Positions 6,571-15,380 of a stretch of 41,640 nt of DNA are shown one piece after another. The translations under genes were made by a program, and so were the position numbers. The DNA lies in the IMG/VR virus record IMGVR_UViG_3300033553_000404, positions 1 to 41,640 of that record; one strand, written 5' to 3'. The notes beneath the pieces were generated by a model that saw only the letters and a program-made list of their open reading frames with translations, was not told the origin of the DNA and did no database searches. The number at the start of each line of letters is the position of its first letter. Position 1 is the first letter of the stretch. Origin of the DNA: a virus.

Positions 6571-6943
6571 ACAAGATTTAGAAAATTACTTAGTTTTTCA
6601 AGATAATGATAAACAATTCTTTCGGGATGAATTACCTTTATCTAAAGAAAAGAGAAGTATTGCTCAGAATTCTACTTTTTATAGATGTTTTGATTTAATA
6701 AGTAAGAAAATGTGAGTTAGCAAAGAAACTATTAAACAAAATATATTAAAAGCCTTGTTTTGAGTAGAGATATCTAAGTTTGGTGGTGTTATATACGAAA
6801 ATGCAATTAAACCTCATACAAGCGAATTAAATAAGGAAGAGGCTATATTATTAATTGAATCATCTATTGAATTTGCTAAGAAGTTATGAATGGGTGAAAT
6901 TGTAACAAGTAGAGAAGTACAAAGTTTATTTTATAATAACTAA
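6557..6943 (+). CDS. NinB-like (Orf family) recombination protein, 128 aa
   Basis: ATG 6557 to TAA 6941. The central segment resembles lambda NinB/Orf: SIAQNSTFYRCFDLISKKMG, then IKQNILKALFG, an HTSEL turn and a closing LIESSIEFAKKLGMGE. NinB acts as a mediator that helps load annealing proteins onto single-stranded DNA, which fits its place next to the Rad52-family gene. Glycines at KMG, FGV and LGM are TGA. The match is by motif pattern only and could be another phage family with a similar QN...TS layout. Confidence 0.5.
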
Positions 6944-6946
6944 CTA

Positions 6947-7198
6947 ATGACTAAAAAAGATAAAGTCCTTAATTTACTTTTAAAAAATGTTAATCAAGAA
7001 GTATCTGCTTGGGATATAGCTATGAAATGTAGAACTTTACATCATACAGAATTAATTAGACTATTAAGAGAAAAATATACAATAGAAAACAGAACTAAAA
7101 ATGTTTGCAAAGATTGAGAAAGAATAACATATAGTTGGTATAAATTAGTAATTAAAGATGCTAAACCATTGAATTTTTTACAAAGATTATTTAGATAA
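6947..7198 (+). CDS. Putative winged-helix protein, 83 aa
   Basis: ATG 6947 to TAA 7196. The layout KKDKVLNLLLKNVNQEVSAW followed by a second helix ELIRLLREKY and a strand pair with ERITYSWYKLV looks like a small winged-helix or phage helix-turn-helix protein. One TGA-Gly. No family recognised with confidence. Confidence 0.6.
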
Positions 7199-7209
7199 TA
7201 TATATAACT

Positions 7210-7554
7210 ATGAAAATAACATTTAGAGCTTGGAGTATAAAAAATAATAAAATGGTAGAATGACATTTTATAACAGATTGATATAATTGGGCTATTCATA
7301 AAACTAGAATTAGAAAATGAGAAAAAACAATTTTAGCTGCTTGATGAAGAAATGATATACTTATGCAAAATACTTGATTAAAAGATAGTAATTGAAAAGA
7401 AATATTTGAATCTGATGTAGTTTATTTAGCTTGATACTGAGATTATATTTGTGAATTTCCTTTTTTACAATTATATGAATCAAGTTTTGAATGAGATATA
7501 GGAGAAATTAAAGGAAACATATATGAAAATGAAAATTTAATTGATAATAAATAG
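7210..7554 (+). CDS. YopX-family phage protein, 114 aa
   Basis: ATG 7210 to TAG 7552. It matches the YopX pattern from end to end: N-terminal ITFRAWSIKNNKMVEG, central ILMQNTGLKDSNGKEIFESD and the C-terminal GEIKGNIYENENLI. YopX proteins are widespread small phage proteins of unknown function. Glycine in NTGLKD and SNGKE, normally invariant, is TGA. It is part of the early operon with close spacing on both sides. Confidence 0.8.
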
Positions 7555-7558
7555 AGAT

Positions 7559-7873
7559 ATGTTAAAAACAGATTTAGTGAAAAGAGTTTCTGAATTAGAA
7601 ACAAAATTAAAAGATAGTAATTGACAAGTATTTGATATTATTTCAACTGCAAATAAATTAATCAAATGAGTAGATAGTAGTATTTATGGTTGATTAAGAA
7701 ATATGAGAAGTGATGAAATAGATAGTATAAGTGCTTTATTTTTTGAAATATGAAAACTGGTAGAATTTAAGAATAATGTACTTGATGAGAAATGATTTGA
7801 AAGAAGTCAAAAAGATAACAATAAAGTTATAGAAATGATGAGAGAAAGACTAAAAGAAAATAATATTATATAA
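7559..7873 (+). CDS. Hypothetical helical protein, 104 aa
   Basis: ATG 7559 to TAA 7871. Predicted coiled coil at the N-terminus (LVKRVSELETKLKDSNGQVF) and again at the C-terminus (KVIEMMRERLKENN). Several TGA-Gly. No family recognised. Confidence 0.6.
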
Positions 7874-7884
7874 TAAATAGAGAT

Positions 7885-8133
7885 ATGCAAACAATGAAAG
7901 AATACTTAAAATCAAACTGAATAAGATATATTAACTTCTTAGAAAAACTATGAGATGAGAGATGACACTCTTTTTATCAAGCATATAGAAGTAATATTAA
8001 TAAGAAAAAGGATTTAGACCATTTTAACTCAAAAAAGACTCTTTTAAACTTTCAAGAGTTCTTTAATATGTTTTGATTAGTGGTTAAAGTAGATGATATT
8101 AAGGAAATGTTGAAAAATGAACAAGAAAAGTAG
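7885..8133 (+). CDS. Hypothetical protein, 82 aa
   Basis: ATG 7885 to TAG 8131. Basic, helical (YLKSNGIRYINFLEKLGDER), ending in a lysine-rich helix. Last gene before a new promoter. No family recognised. Confidence 0.6.
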
Positions 8134-8141
8134 TCAAATAT

Positions 8142-8170
8142 TTGATTTAATTTAAACAAAATGTTATAAT
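8142..8170 (+). promoter_or_regulatory. Promoter for the helicase-methyltransferase unit
   Basis: -35 TTGATT (8142-8147), 17-bp spacer, -10 TATAAT (8165-8170). Confidence 0.8.
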
Positions 8171-8204
8171 TTACTTGTAACTTATTTATTAACACATATA
8201 AAAA

Positions 8205-8345
8205 ATGACAATAGTAACTGTTTATAAACTTAGTGGTAAAAAATATAAATATGAATACCCTAAAGAATATTTTAGATTAAAAACAATAGAAATGAGACAA
8301 AGAGATAAATTAGAAAAAATAAAAAGATTAAGAAATAGTATTTAA
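8205..8345 (+). CDS. Hypothetical basic protein, 46 aa
   Basis: ATG 8205 to TAA 8343. A strand-rich N-terminus (VTVYKLSGKKYKYEYPKEYF) is followed by a basic helix (RQRDKLEKIKRLRNSI), suggestive of nucleic-acid binding. No family recognised. Confidence 0.55.
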   Translation: MTIVTVYKLSGKKYKYEYPKEYFRLKTIEMRQRDKLEKIKRLRNSI

Positions 8346-8361
8346 TAACTAATATGAAAAA

Positions 8362-10551
8362 ATGGATTATCTAGATTTTATAAAAACTAAACATATCGAA
8401 TTTTTAAACTCTTGAATAGAAGTTGAAAAAGAAGATTTAAACTCAAATATGTTTGATTATCAAAAACAAATAGTAAAAAAAGCACTTGAAAAATGAAAGT
8501 ATGCTATATTTGCTGATTGTGGACTTTGAAAAACATTAATGCAATTAGAATGGTGCGAACAGATTTATAAAAAAGAATGATGAGAAATACTTATATTAGC
8601 ACCTCTCGCAGTATCTAAACAAACTAAAAAAGAATGATTAAAGTTTGGTATAAATATAAATATTGCAACTTGTGATGATGATATAATTGAATGAATCAAT
8701 ATTACAAATTATGAGAAATTAGAAAAATTTAGTTTAGATAGATTTAAAGCAGTTGTACTTGATGAAAGTTCTATATTAAAGAGTTTTACTTGAAAAATAG
8801 CACAAGCTATTATAGACTGATTTAGTCATACAAAATATAAACTAGCTTGCTCAGCAACACCAAGCCCGAATGATTTTACTGAACTTTGAAACCATTGTGA
8901 ATTTTTAAATGTGATGAGTAAAAATGAGATGTTATCTATGTTTTTTATAAATGATTGTGCTGATAATTGAGAAGGTTGGAGATTAAAAATGCACTCAGTA
9001 AATAAGTTTTGGCAGTTTGTATGAAGTTGGGCAGTTATGCTTAGAAAACCAAGTGATTTATGAGATGATATTTGTTATGATATAAAATGAATAAACTATC
9101 ATCAACAAATTATAGATCTAAATACAAATTTACAAGAATGACAATTATTTGATGTAGAAGCAAAATGATTAAATGAAGTAAGACAAGCCAGAAAAAATAG
9201 TTTAAGTGAAAGAATAAAAAAAACACTTGAAATTATAGCAAAATATCCAGATGAGCAATTTCTTATATGGTGCGATTTTAATGTAGAAAGTGAAGAACTT
9301 AAAAAAGCTATAAAATGAAGTTATGAGGTTAAATGAAGTGATAATGCTGAATATAAAGAACAAACAATGCTTGATTTTTCAGATTGAAAAGTTAAATATT
9401 TAATTACAAAACCTAGTATAGCTTGATTTGGTATGAACTGGCAAAATTGTAATAAAATGATTTTTTGCTGAATAAGTGATAGTTATGAGAGTTTTTATCA
9501 AGCAATTCGTAGATGTTGGAGATATTGACAACAAAAAGAAGTTGATGTATTTATTGTTATATGAGATAAAGAGATAAACTCACTTAATAACATATTAAAA
9601 AAACAAAGTAATCACGAGTTGATGTTTGATAAAATGAGCGAAAATGTACTACACTATTTTAATTTTAATTATATAAAAATGAATAATAACAACGATACAA
9701 TTATAACTAATAATGATTATACTATAATGAATTGAGATAGTTGTCAAAGAATAAAAGAGCTAGAAGATAATAGTATAGATTATAGTATATTTAGCCCTCC
9801 ATTTTCAGATTTATATACTTACTCAGATAGTGAATATGATATGGGAAATAGTAAAAACGATGATGAATTTTACAAACATTTTAAATTTTTAGTTAAAGAT
9901 TTATTTAGAGTTTTAAAACCTTGAAGAAATTTAAGTTTTCATTGTATGAACTTACCTACAAGCAAATTTAAATCTTGATTTATAGGAATAAAAGATTTTA
10001 GAGGTGATTTGATTAGAATGTTTCAAGATGAGTGATTTATTTATCATAGTGAGGTTTGTATATGGAAAAATCCAGTAGTAGCAATGCAAAGAACCAAAGC
10101 ACTTTGATTATTACATAAAACAGTAAAATCAAACTCTACAATGGCTAGAATGTGACTACCTGATTATTTAGTAACTATGAGAAAACCTTGAGAATGTGAA
10201 GTAAGAGTAACACATACACCAGAAGAGTTTTCAGTTGATGACTGGCAAAAAATAGCAAGTCCAATATGGACTGATATAAATCAAAGTCAAACACTACAAT
10301 ATACAAGTGCTAAAGAAAACAATGATGAGAAACATATATGCCCTTTACAATTAGATGTAATAAGAAGAGGAATATATTTATATACAAATAAATGAGATAG
10401 AGTATTAAGTCCTTTTATGTGAATAGGTAGTGAATGATATATAAGTTTACAACTTGATAGAAAGTTTACTTGAATAGAATTAAAAAAGTCTTATTTTGAG
10501 TCTGCAAGTAAGAATTTACAGTGAGTTGCAAAAAAGATAAGTTTATTTTAA
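8362..10551 (+). CDS. SNF2-like helicase fused to DNA methyltransferase, 729 aa
   Basis: ATG 8362 to TAA 10549. Residues 1-430 form a superfamily 2 (SNF2-like) ATPase: Walker A ADCGLGKT (51-58), Walker B VVLDESS (121-127), motif III CSATPSPND (163-171) and motif VI YQAIRRCWRYGQ (379-390). Residues 445-729 form a beta-class amino-methyltransferase: motif IV SPPFSD (478-483) comes before the SAM-binding FMGIGSEG (685-692), and RVLKPGR marks the intervening region. SPPF suggests N4-cytosine or N6-adenine methylation. The Walker A glycine before Lys is TGA. The fusion probably protects phage DNA by translocation-coupled methylation; no nuclease partner is adjacent, so restriction by this locus alone is unlikely. 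Confidence 0.9.
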
Positions 10552-10569
10552 TAAAAACATAGCGATTAT

Positions 10570-10598
10570 TTGCATTATTTTAAATTTTGTGTTATTCT
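10570..10598 (+). promoter_or_regulatory. Promoter for the small-gene and lysin unit
   Basis: -35 TTGCAT (10570-10575), 17-bp spacer, -10 TATTCT (10593-10598). The region upstream is nearly identical to that of the promoter at 5235. A short hairpin, CATTGA/TCAATG, follows near the start of the transcript. Confidence 0.65.
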
Positions 10599-10645
10599 TT
10601 ACTTACATTGAGTTAATCAATGCTTTACTTTTTAATTTTAACTAT

Positions 10646-10744
10646 ATGATAAAAAGAATATGAAGGGATAAATATGTTGTAGATAATAAGTACTATATAA
10701 ATGGAGAAGATATGGAAGAAATTAATTTAGTTCTTAATAAATAA
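10646..10744 (+). CDS. Hypothetical peptide, 32 aa
   Basis: ATG 10646 to TAA 10742. Reads IKRIGRDKYVVDNKYYINGE; one TGA-Gly. Start context AACTATATG is shared with other genes here. No family recognised. Confidence 0.45.
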
Positions 10745-10746
10745 TT

Positions 10747-10887
10747 ATGACAGATTTAGAAAAGTTACTTAACCAAAGAGTAAGAAATCTACAAGAATTG
10801 GTAGATAATCAAGAAGAGCAAATTAATATTCTTAAAGAAATGATAGAAGTTTTAAAATCTAATACTTGAATATGAAACAATTTATAA
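10747..10887 (+). CDS. Small coiled-coil protein, 46 aa
   Basis: ATG 10747 to TAA 10885. Heptad pattern over most of its length (LLNQRVRNLQELVDNQEEQI, then ILKEMIEVL), so probably a dimeric coiled coil. It overlaps the next gene by 16 bp and may partner with that membrane protein. Two TGA-Gly near the end. Confidence 0.6.
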
Positions 10888-11021
10888 TAATGAGTATCTT
10901 CGTTGTAGTATTGATAACTATGTGTGTAATTGTTGCTAAGTATATTGAACAATACAAAATTTGCGAAATACTAAAAAGTAAAGACTATAATAGTTATATT
11001 GACTATTGCATAAAAGAATAA
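10872..11021 (+). CDS. Small membrane protein, 49 aa
   Basis: ATG 10872 to TAA 11019. One transmembrane helix (FIIMSIFVVVLITMCVIVAK, residues 4-23) with the rest outside or inside carrying two cysteines (KICEIL, DYCIKE). It sits four genes before the glucosaminidase-like lysin candidate, so a holin or spanin-like role is possible but unproven. Confidence 0.6.
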   Translation: MKQFIIMSIFVVVLITMCVIVAKYIEQYKICEILKSKDYNSYIDYCIKE

Positions 11022-11044
11022 TTTAATTTTTAATTTTAATAAAT

Positions 11045-11425
11045 ATGAATGATAAACTTATAGAAAAAATATTAGAGAAATATATACTTTGAAATAGTGA
11101 AGTAAAAAATGATAACGAAAATGAAAGTATTTTTATTTGAAAATATGTAATTCTAAGATGTAGAAATGCTGGAGTACATTTTGGTAAATTAGAATATGCT
11201 TATAATTGAGTTTATAGACTTTCTGAAAGTAGAAGACTTTATTATTGGAAAAATATAAAAGGTATTACATTAAGTGAAACTGCTTTATATTGATTAGATG
11301 ATGATAGTAAAGTATGTGCTATAATCCCATTAATTGAAATTACTGAAAGAGAATGAGCTGAAATCATACCTTGTGAACAAATTTCAATTGATTCAATTAA
11401 ATGGAAAAAAGATTATATTTCTTAA
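11045..11425 (+). CDS. DUF6948-like phage protein, 126 aa
   Basis: ATG 11045 to TAA 11423. Residues 31-126 match the DUF6948 pattern: YVILRCRNAGVHFGKLEYAY, SRRLYYWKNIKGITLSETAL, AIIPLIEITE and AEIIPCEQIS followed by a WKKD ending. The domain is common in phages and of unknown function. Glycines at IGK, NGV, YGL and EGA are TGA. Confidence 0.7.
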
Positions 11426-11437
11426 TTTAAAATAAAT

Positions 11438-11659
11438 ATGAGTAATATAATAGGTTCTGGTTATGGTTATGGTTCTGGTTATGGTTCTGGTTATGGTTCT
11501 GGTTCTGGTTATGGTTCTGGTTCTGGTTCTGGTTATGGTAATGGTGATGGTGATGGTTCTGGTGATGGTTCTGGTTCTGGTGATGGTTATGGTTCTGGTT
11601 CTGGTTATGGTTCTGGTGATGGTGATGGAAAATCAGTAAAAATATTAGTACAAAAATAA
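11438..11659 (+). CDS. Low-complexity Gly/Ser/Tyr/Asp repeat protein, 73 aa
   Basis: ATG 11438 to TAA 11657. After MSNIIGS nearly the whole protein is built of two-residue units Gly-Ser, Gly-Tyr and Gly-Asp, then ends KSVKILVQK. The DNA is a tandem array of hexamers GGTTCT/GGTTAT/GGTGAT. Essentially every glycine is GGT, none is TGA, unlike neighbouring genes where TGA is common. Such GYGS composition suggests a flexible, phase-separating or adhesive polypeptide. The hexamer array could change length without breaking the frame. Function unknown. Confidence 0.7.
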   Translation: MSNIIGSGYGYGSGYGSGYGSGSGYGSGSGSGYGNGDGDGSGDGSGSGDGYGSGSGYGSGDGDGKSVKILVQK

Positions 11660-11691
11660 AAACAAATAAGTTTAATATTTAATAATAAAAA

Positions 11692-12369
11692 ATGCTAACA
11701 CAAAAACAAGCGAAAAAATTATGATTTGAACCTACAGTTAATGTAAAATTAATGATAGATAAAGAATATGTAAATAATAATGAAAATAAAACAATTAAAG
11801 ATAAGATAATAAAATGATTAATAAGTTTTGTATTTGTAGCTTGAATAGTTAATTTATTTATAGTATGAATGTTATTTTTTAGTACTGCTAATGCTAGTGA
11901 AGAAATAAATACAATACTTGATACTAAGATAGAAAGGTTTTGTAATGAACACGATAAGTCAGATGAAGTATATTTTGAGCATAATATGTGATATAGATGT
12001 ACTTTAATATTACAAGCAACTTATAGATTTGAAACTTGAAATTTAAAATCTTATGTATGAAATAATATATTTAATTTTAGAAGTCCTGCAATTAAAAAAA
12101 TATGGACAGAAAACTATTGAGTAAAGAATATAAGATGATGATTTTTAGTATTCCCTGATAAAACAAACTGAATCAAGTTTGCAGTGGATAGGTATTATAA
12201 ATTTGATAGGTATAAGACTATCAAACAAATTATAGGTTGATGATATTATTGCTCTCCTATAACTAAATGGTGTGGTAATATACAATGATTTACTTATACT
12301 GAATGAGATAAATATAATTATATTTCTTATGTAAAAAAATATTTTAAAGATAATTTAATTACTAATTAA
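11692..12369 (+). CDS. Membrane-anchored glucosaminidase-like putative endolysin, 225 aa
   Basis: ATG 11692 to TAA 12367. The basic N-terminus (residues 1-40) is followed by one hydrophobic segment (about 43-66, VFVAGIVNLFIVGMLFF) ending STANA, so it may be a signal-anchor. The outer domain has the layout of glucosaminidase or lytic transglycosylase folds: YRFETG with a candidate catalytic Glu, VGNNIFNFRSPAIKKIW, GGFLVFPDKTNGIKFAVDRY and a late YYCSPITKWCGN. It would cut host peptidoglycan at lysis, perhaps released from the membrane like SAR endolysins. Glycines are mainly TGA. The family call rests on motifs only. Confidence 0.55.
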
Positions 12370-12375
12370 CTATAT

Positions 12376-12959
12376 ATGAAAAACAATATATTAAGTTTAT
12401 TGAATGAGATGAAATAAGTTTGGGGAAGGCCTGTAAGATAGCTGAAGATAATTTATACAGTAAACGGGAATATAATGGGGCTATTGATTTTGCTTGAAGT
12501 TGAATATTATTATTAGATGAAAAATGAGATTATTTTACAGATGGTGATAATGAACAATGACAAATAGAAGACTGATTTACTTTACTTAAAGATTTAACAA
12601 TTAAAGATAATACTATGAAAACATATACCGTAATAAAGGATTTTATAAATTCAGAATGATTTAAAGTTTCATCTTGATTTATTGTTAATTATAAAATAGA
12701 TGATTATATTAAATTATTAATTAATAACTGATTTATTGAAGAAATAAAAGAAGAAGATAAATATTATAAAATCCCTAAATTTAAAGTATGAGATAAAGTT
12801 GTTTGGGATAGTGATTATAAACCTTGTTATATGATAATTTTTGAATTATATCCGACAATAGAATGATATATTTATAATTTTAGAGATGATAGTATAAAAT
12901 TTAAAGAAGATGAATTAAGAAAACCTACACAAGAAGAATTAGATTTATATTTTAATTAA
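12376..12959 (+). CDS. Hypothetical protein, about 194 aa, with apparent -1 frameshift near the start
   Basis: The expected start ATG (12376, in the recurring context TTAACTATATATG) opens a frame that ends after 13 codons. The long open frame (12378 to TAA 12957) lacks an ATG start but reads smoothly as KQYIKFIEGDEISLGKACKI and on. One more A in the run AAAAA (12379-12383), or a -1 slip there, would join them as MKKQYIKF. The C-terminal part has a KOW/SH3-like look (FKVGDKVVWDSDYKPCYMII). Alternative: translation starts at the in-frame ATG 12615. No family recognised. Confidence 0.55.
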
Positions 12960-12965
12960 CTATAT

Positions 12966-13115
12966 ATGGATAAAGAAGCAATATTACAATGTATTAGATG
13001 ATTATCTAATATAGAATGATATATAATTAAGGAAGATAAACAAATCCCTTGATGAATTATATGAGAGCATTTTGAATATATTAATAATTTTTTAATCTGA
13101 TTATTAAATGAATAA
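12966..13115 (+). CDS. Hypothetical protein, 49 aa
   Basis: ATG 12966 to TAA 13113, after the same TAACTATATATG context. Reads LQCIRGLSNIEGYIIKEDKQ then PGGIIGEHFEYI; all but none of its glycines are other than TGA. No family recognised. Confidence 0.5.
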
Positions 13116-13191
13116 AACAATAAAGAAAACACAGAAAGAATTGAAAGAACTTAATAAAAATATATTTTTAACTTTTTGAAAAAATGTATAG
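13108..13191 (+). CDS. Hypothetical basic peptide, 27 aa
   Basis: ATG 13108 to TAG 13189. Lysine-rich helix (KTIKKTQKELKELNKN). It overlaps both neighbours, suggesting coupled translation. Short, so tentative. Confidence 0.4.
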
Positions 13192-13312
13192 AATAACAAG
13201 AAAATGAAGTGATTGTATAATAGTTTGATGAATTTGAGAAGAAATAGAAGAAAGAATTATTGATAGATTTATTTATAGTGAATGAATAAGTAAAGGATAT
13301 TTTATTTATTAA
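13184..13312 (+). CDS. Hypothetical protein, 42 aa
   Basis: ATG 13184 to TAA 13310. Reads RITRKGSDCIIVGGIGEEIE; glycines mostly TGA. No family recognised. Confidence 0.45.
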
Positions 13313-13317
13313 TAATA

Positions 13318-13854
13318 ATGAAAATGAGCAAACTGATTTGTTATAAATGTAAATGATTAGTAAATTACAATATTGTAGATAATCTAGCTTATTGTGATTC
13401 GTGTGATGAGTATATATGATATGATGTTAATTTATTATTAGAAGAACCTAGAATTTTACATATTGATAAACCTAAAATGAGTATAGAACAAAGTGAAGAA
13501 TTAAAAGACTATCACGATATGGAGTTTAAAGATTTTGTTTTAAAATATCCTTGATGGACTAAATTTAAAGCAAGAAAAGTATTCTGAATAAAAGATAAAA
13601 AAAGAAAAGATGAACGGAATAATGTACCACAAAAAATAGTGGTTAGACAAAGAACTTATACTGCTAGATATGTAAAAGAACTTGAAGAAATTATTAATGA
13701 AAAAGAAGAACAAATTATGATTAAATTCTGAATAAATAAAAATCAGATTAAGAAATTATTATTAAATAATACTTATACTGAGATACTTAATTGAAAAATG
13801 ATTAATTGAAAATTAGTGATTAAAAATTTAATTAATCTAGTAAAAAATAGTTAG
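13318..13854 (+). CDS. Zinc-ribbon protein with C-terminal domain shared with 40445-40810, 178 aa
   Basis: ATG 13318 to TAG 13852. The N-terminus has a CxxC...CxxC ribbon (CYKCKG at 8-13 and CDSCDE at 26-31). The rest is paralogous to the protein at 40445-40810: FKDFVLKYPGWTKFKARKVF aligns with IKDFLDKYPEYTYYSAKKEF. The last 46 residues (KFGINKNQIKKLLL, EILNGKMINGKLVIK) match about 26 positions of the other copy. Probably a DNA-binding or regulatory pair, one with and one without the ribbon. It is the last gene of the rightward early block, ended by a terminator. Confidence 0.75.
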
Positions 13855-13857
13855 TAT

Positions 13858-13882
13858 AAAAAGAGTTATTGCAACTCTTTTT
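13858..13882. terminator. Bidirectional intrinsic terminator between convergent operons
   Basis: 10-bp stem AAAAAGAGTT/AACTCTTTTT with a 5-base loop. The stop codon of the opposite-strand gene (13866-13868) lies inside the hairpin. Confidence 0.85.
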
Positions 13883-14120
13883 TGTTTTCTTGTTTTAGCA
13901 TATTTCTTCTTACATATTTAATTACTGTTGGATTTTCTAAAATATTCCAAAGTAACTTCTGATGTCATTGTTCACTAGCTATTCACTCTTTAGCTAAGTC
14001 TATTGATAAGTTTTTATATCATTTAATGCACTTGTCATAACGATAATATTTAACTCTCATATACAAATAAGTTATTACTATTGCAATAGCTATTTGCAAG
14101 TAACTGGATAATTCGCCCAT
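13866..14120 (-). CDS. Small membrane protein, 84 aa (lysis-cassette candidate)
   Basis: ATG 14120 to TAA 13866. N-terminal transmembrane segment (LQIAIAIVITYLYMRVKYY, about residues 8-26), followed by a charged cytoplasmic or periplasmic domain with KNLSIDLAKEGIASEQGHQK. N-out single-pass small proteins of this kind are often holins or antiholins, but the assignment is by position and shape only. Two TGA-Gly. Confidence 0.55.
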
Positions 14121-14142
14121 TGTAAGTTTTAAAAAATAAAAA

Positions 14143-14173
14143 ACACTATCAACTAATAATGAATTGATAGTGT
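14143..14173 (-). terminator. Intrinsic terminator after the papain-like gene
   Basis: 10-bp stem ACACTATCAA/TTGATAGTGT, 11-base loop, and a U-rich run (T6, A, T6) on the minus strand. Confidence 0.85.
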
Positions 14174-14180
14174 ATTGATA

Positions 14181-14984
14181 CTATTTAGAAAGTTTCTCAT
14201 ATAATCTATATAGCATTGCTGAACATTCTTCTCTAGATACTGGCTTTTCTCAATCTAAACCATTCCATAAACCAAGTTCAAAAGCCCTCTTAGAACTATC
14301 TAATTTTATATTATCCATAATTTTTTGTTTATAATCTAAAATAATTTGTATATTGTTTTCAAAATAATATTTATTAAATAATTTATCTATATCTTCAAAC
14401 TTAACTAGAAAAAAAGAAAAATAATTATAAGAATTTTTACATATAAAAGTTTTATCAGGTATAGTTAAATCATTAGATGTTTTATTACTTCCACTATTAT
14501 TATATCAAATAATATAAAAACAATGTCAGCTTCATCAATTCATAATAGATATTTTATCTTTTGAATTATATGTTTCTTTCCGATTAATTTGATTACTTCC
14601 TGTATGTATACAATTTCAATTACTTAAATTCTCTAAAATTCAGTTTAAATCTAATATCTTAAAAAATCATTTAATTAAATCTTTTGTTTGTAATAATTTA
14701 GGTCAATTTATTATAACATCTCCACTATCACTAGACCGAGTAGAACTTTCATCACAAAGACTTCATCAAGTAGTTCTATCTTCTATTTTATCTCTATTAT
14801 TTAGATAATTATCGTGCATTGATGATGAAAAATAAACACATCACATATTATAACCTGCTTTTGACTGGTCTTGTATGATTCAATTATCATTTACTATATA
14901 ATCTTTTATCTCAATTCATCAAGCTACTTCATAAATATAATCTCTTTCATCTATACAGTCCGTTGCTCAGTTTAATATTTCCAT
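14181..14984 (-). CDS. Papain-like (C1-type) cysteine peptidase, 267 aa
   Basis: ATG 14984 to TAG 14181. A catalytic set in papain order is visible: QDQSKAGYNMGCVYFS with Gln40 and Cys49, SGHCFYIIGYNNSG with His154, and FICKNSYN with Asn184 (the KNSWG position of papain). The C-terminus (about residues 233-265, AFELGLWNGLDGEKPVSREE, then SAMLYRLYEKL) is the SLH-like wall-association motif seen at the ends of many phage lysins. Together this suggests a cell-envelope peptidase, either an endolysin or an entry enzyme. No signal peptide is seen, so export would need a holin. Glycines in YGG, NGG and SG are TGA. Confidence 0.65.
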
Positions 14985-15044
14985 ACTATTTTATTAAAAA
15001 ATAAGCTCTAATATTATAATAAATAAATCTAAAAATACAAATAT

Positions 15045-15073
15045 AAAAAACTATCGGTCAAGATAGCTTTTTT
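15045..15073 (-). terminator. Intrinsic terminator or attenuator upstream of the papain-like gene
   Basis: On the minus strand, stem CTATC/GATAG extended by A/T pairs, 6-base loop TTGACC, followed by TTTTTT. It ends the 15829-15162 unit and lies between the structured element and the peptidase gene. Confidence 0.8.
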
Positions 15074-15081
15074 CAATTAAT

Positions 15082-15161
15082 GTATATTTCCAGAAGTTAA
15101 TATAAAAAATCAAATATTTTACTTCTTTTATCGGATTATCTTATGAAGACGAGAAATATAC
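15082..15161 (-). ncRNA. Structured element closed by a 9-bp stem
   Basis: Outer arms GTATATTTC (15082-15090) and GAAATATAC (15153-15161) are perfectly complementary and enclose an inner pair AGAAGT/ACTTCT (15092-15097 with 15121-15126). It begins directly after the stop codon of the 67-aa gene and is followed by the terminator at 15045. It may be a 3' UTR structure, a processed RNA or an attenuator sensor. Confidence 0.45.
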
Positions 15162-15365
15162 TTAGTCAATTCAATATATAATAGATTCAATCTTCTCTCA
15201 AATATACCCATTTATCGACATAAGATATAATTTTAATCACTCGTCTCATTCTCATAAAGATTTAATTGTTTGTCTCCCCCAACTCTCAAATTCCTCTAAT
15301 TGAGGTACTGTTTTCAATTTAGGTAATATGTAATCAGTAGCATTTTGTATTTCGTTTCAATTCAT
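15162..15365 (-). CDS. Hypothetical protein, 67 aa
   Basis: ATG 15365 to TAA 15162. Acidic and helical (ATDYILPKLKTVPQLEEFES), glycines TGA. No family recognised. Confidence 0.6.
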
Positions 15366-15380
15366 AATATTAATTAGAAA

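Noticed and set aside
8362-10551. Complete restriction-modification enzyme
   Set aside because: Helicase and methyltransferase motifs are clear but no nuclease motif is present within or next to the gene.
11438-11659. CRISPR array or minisatellite only
   Set aside because: Repeats are 6-bp codon pairs without spacers and lie in an ORF with normal start and end.
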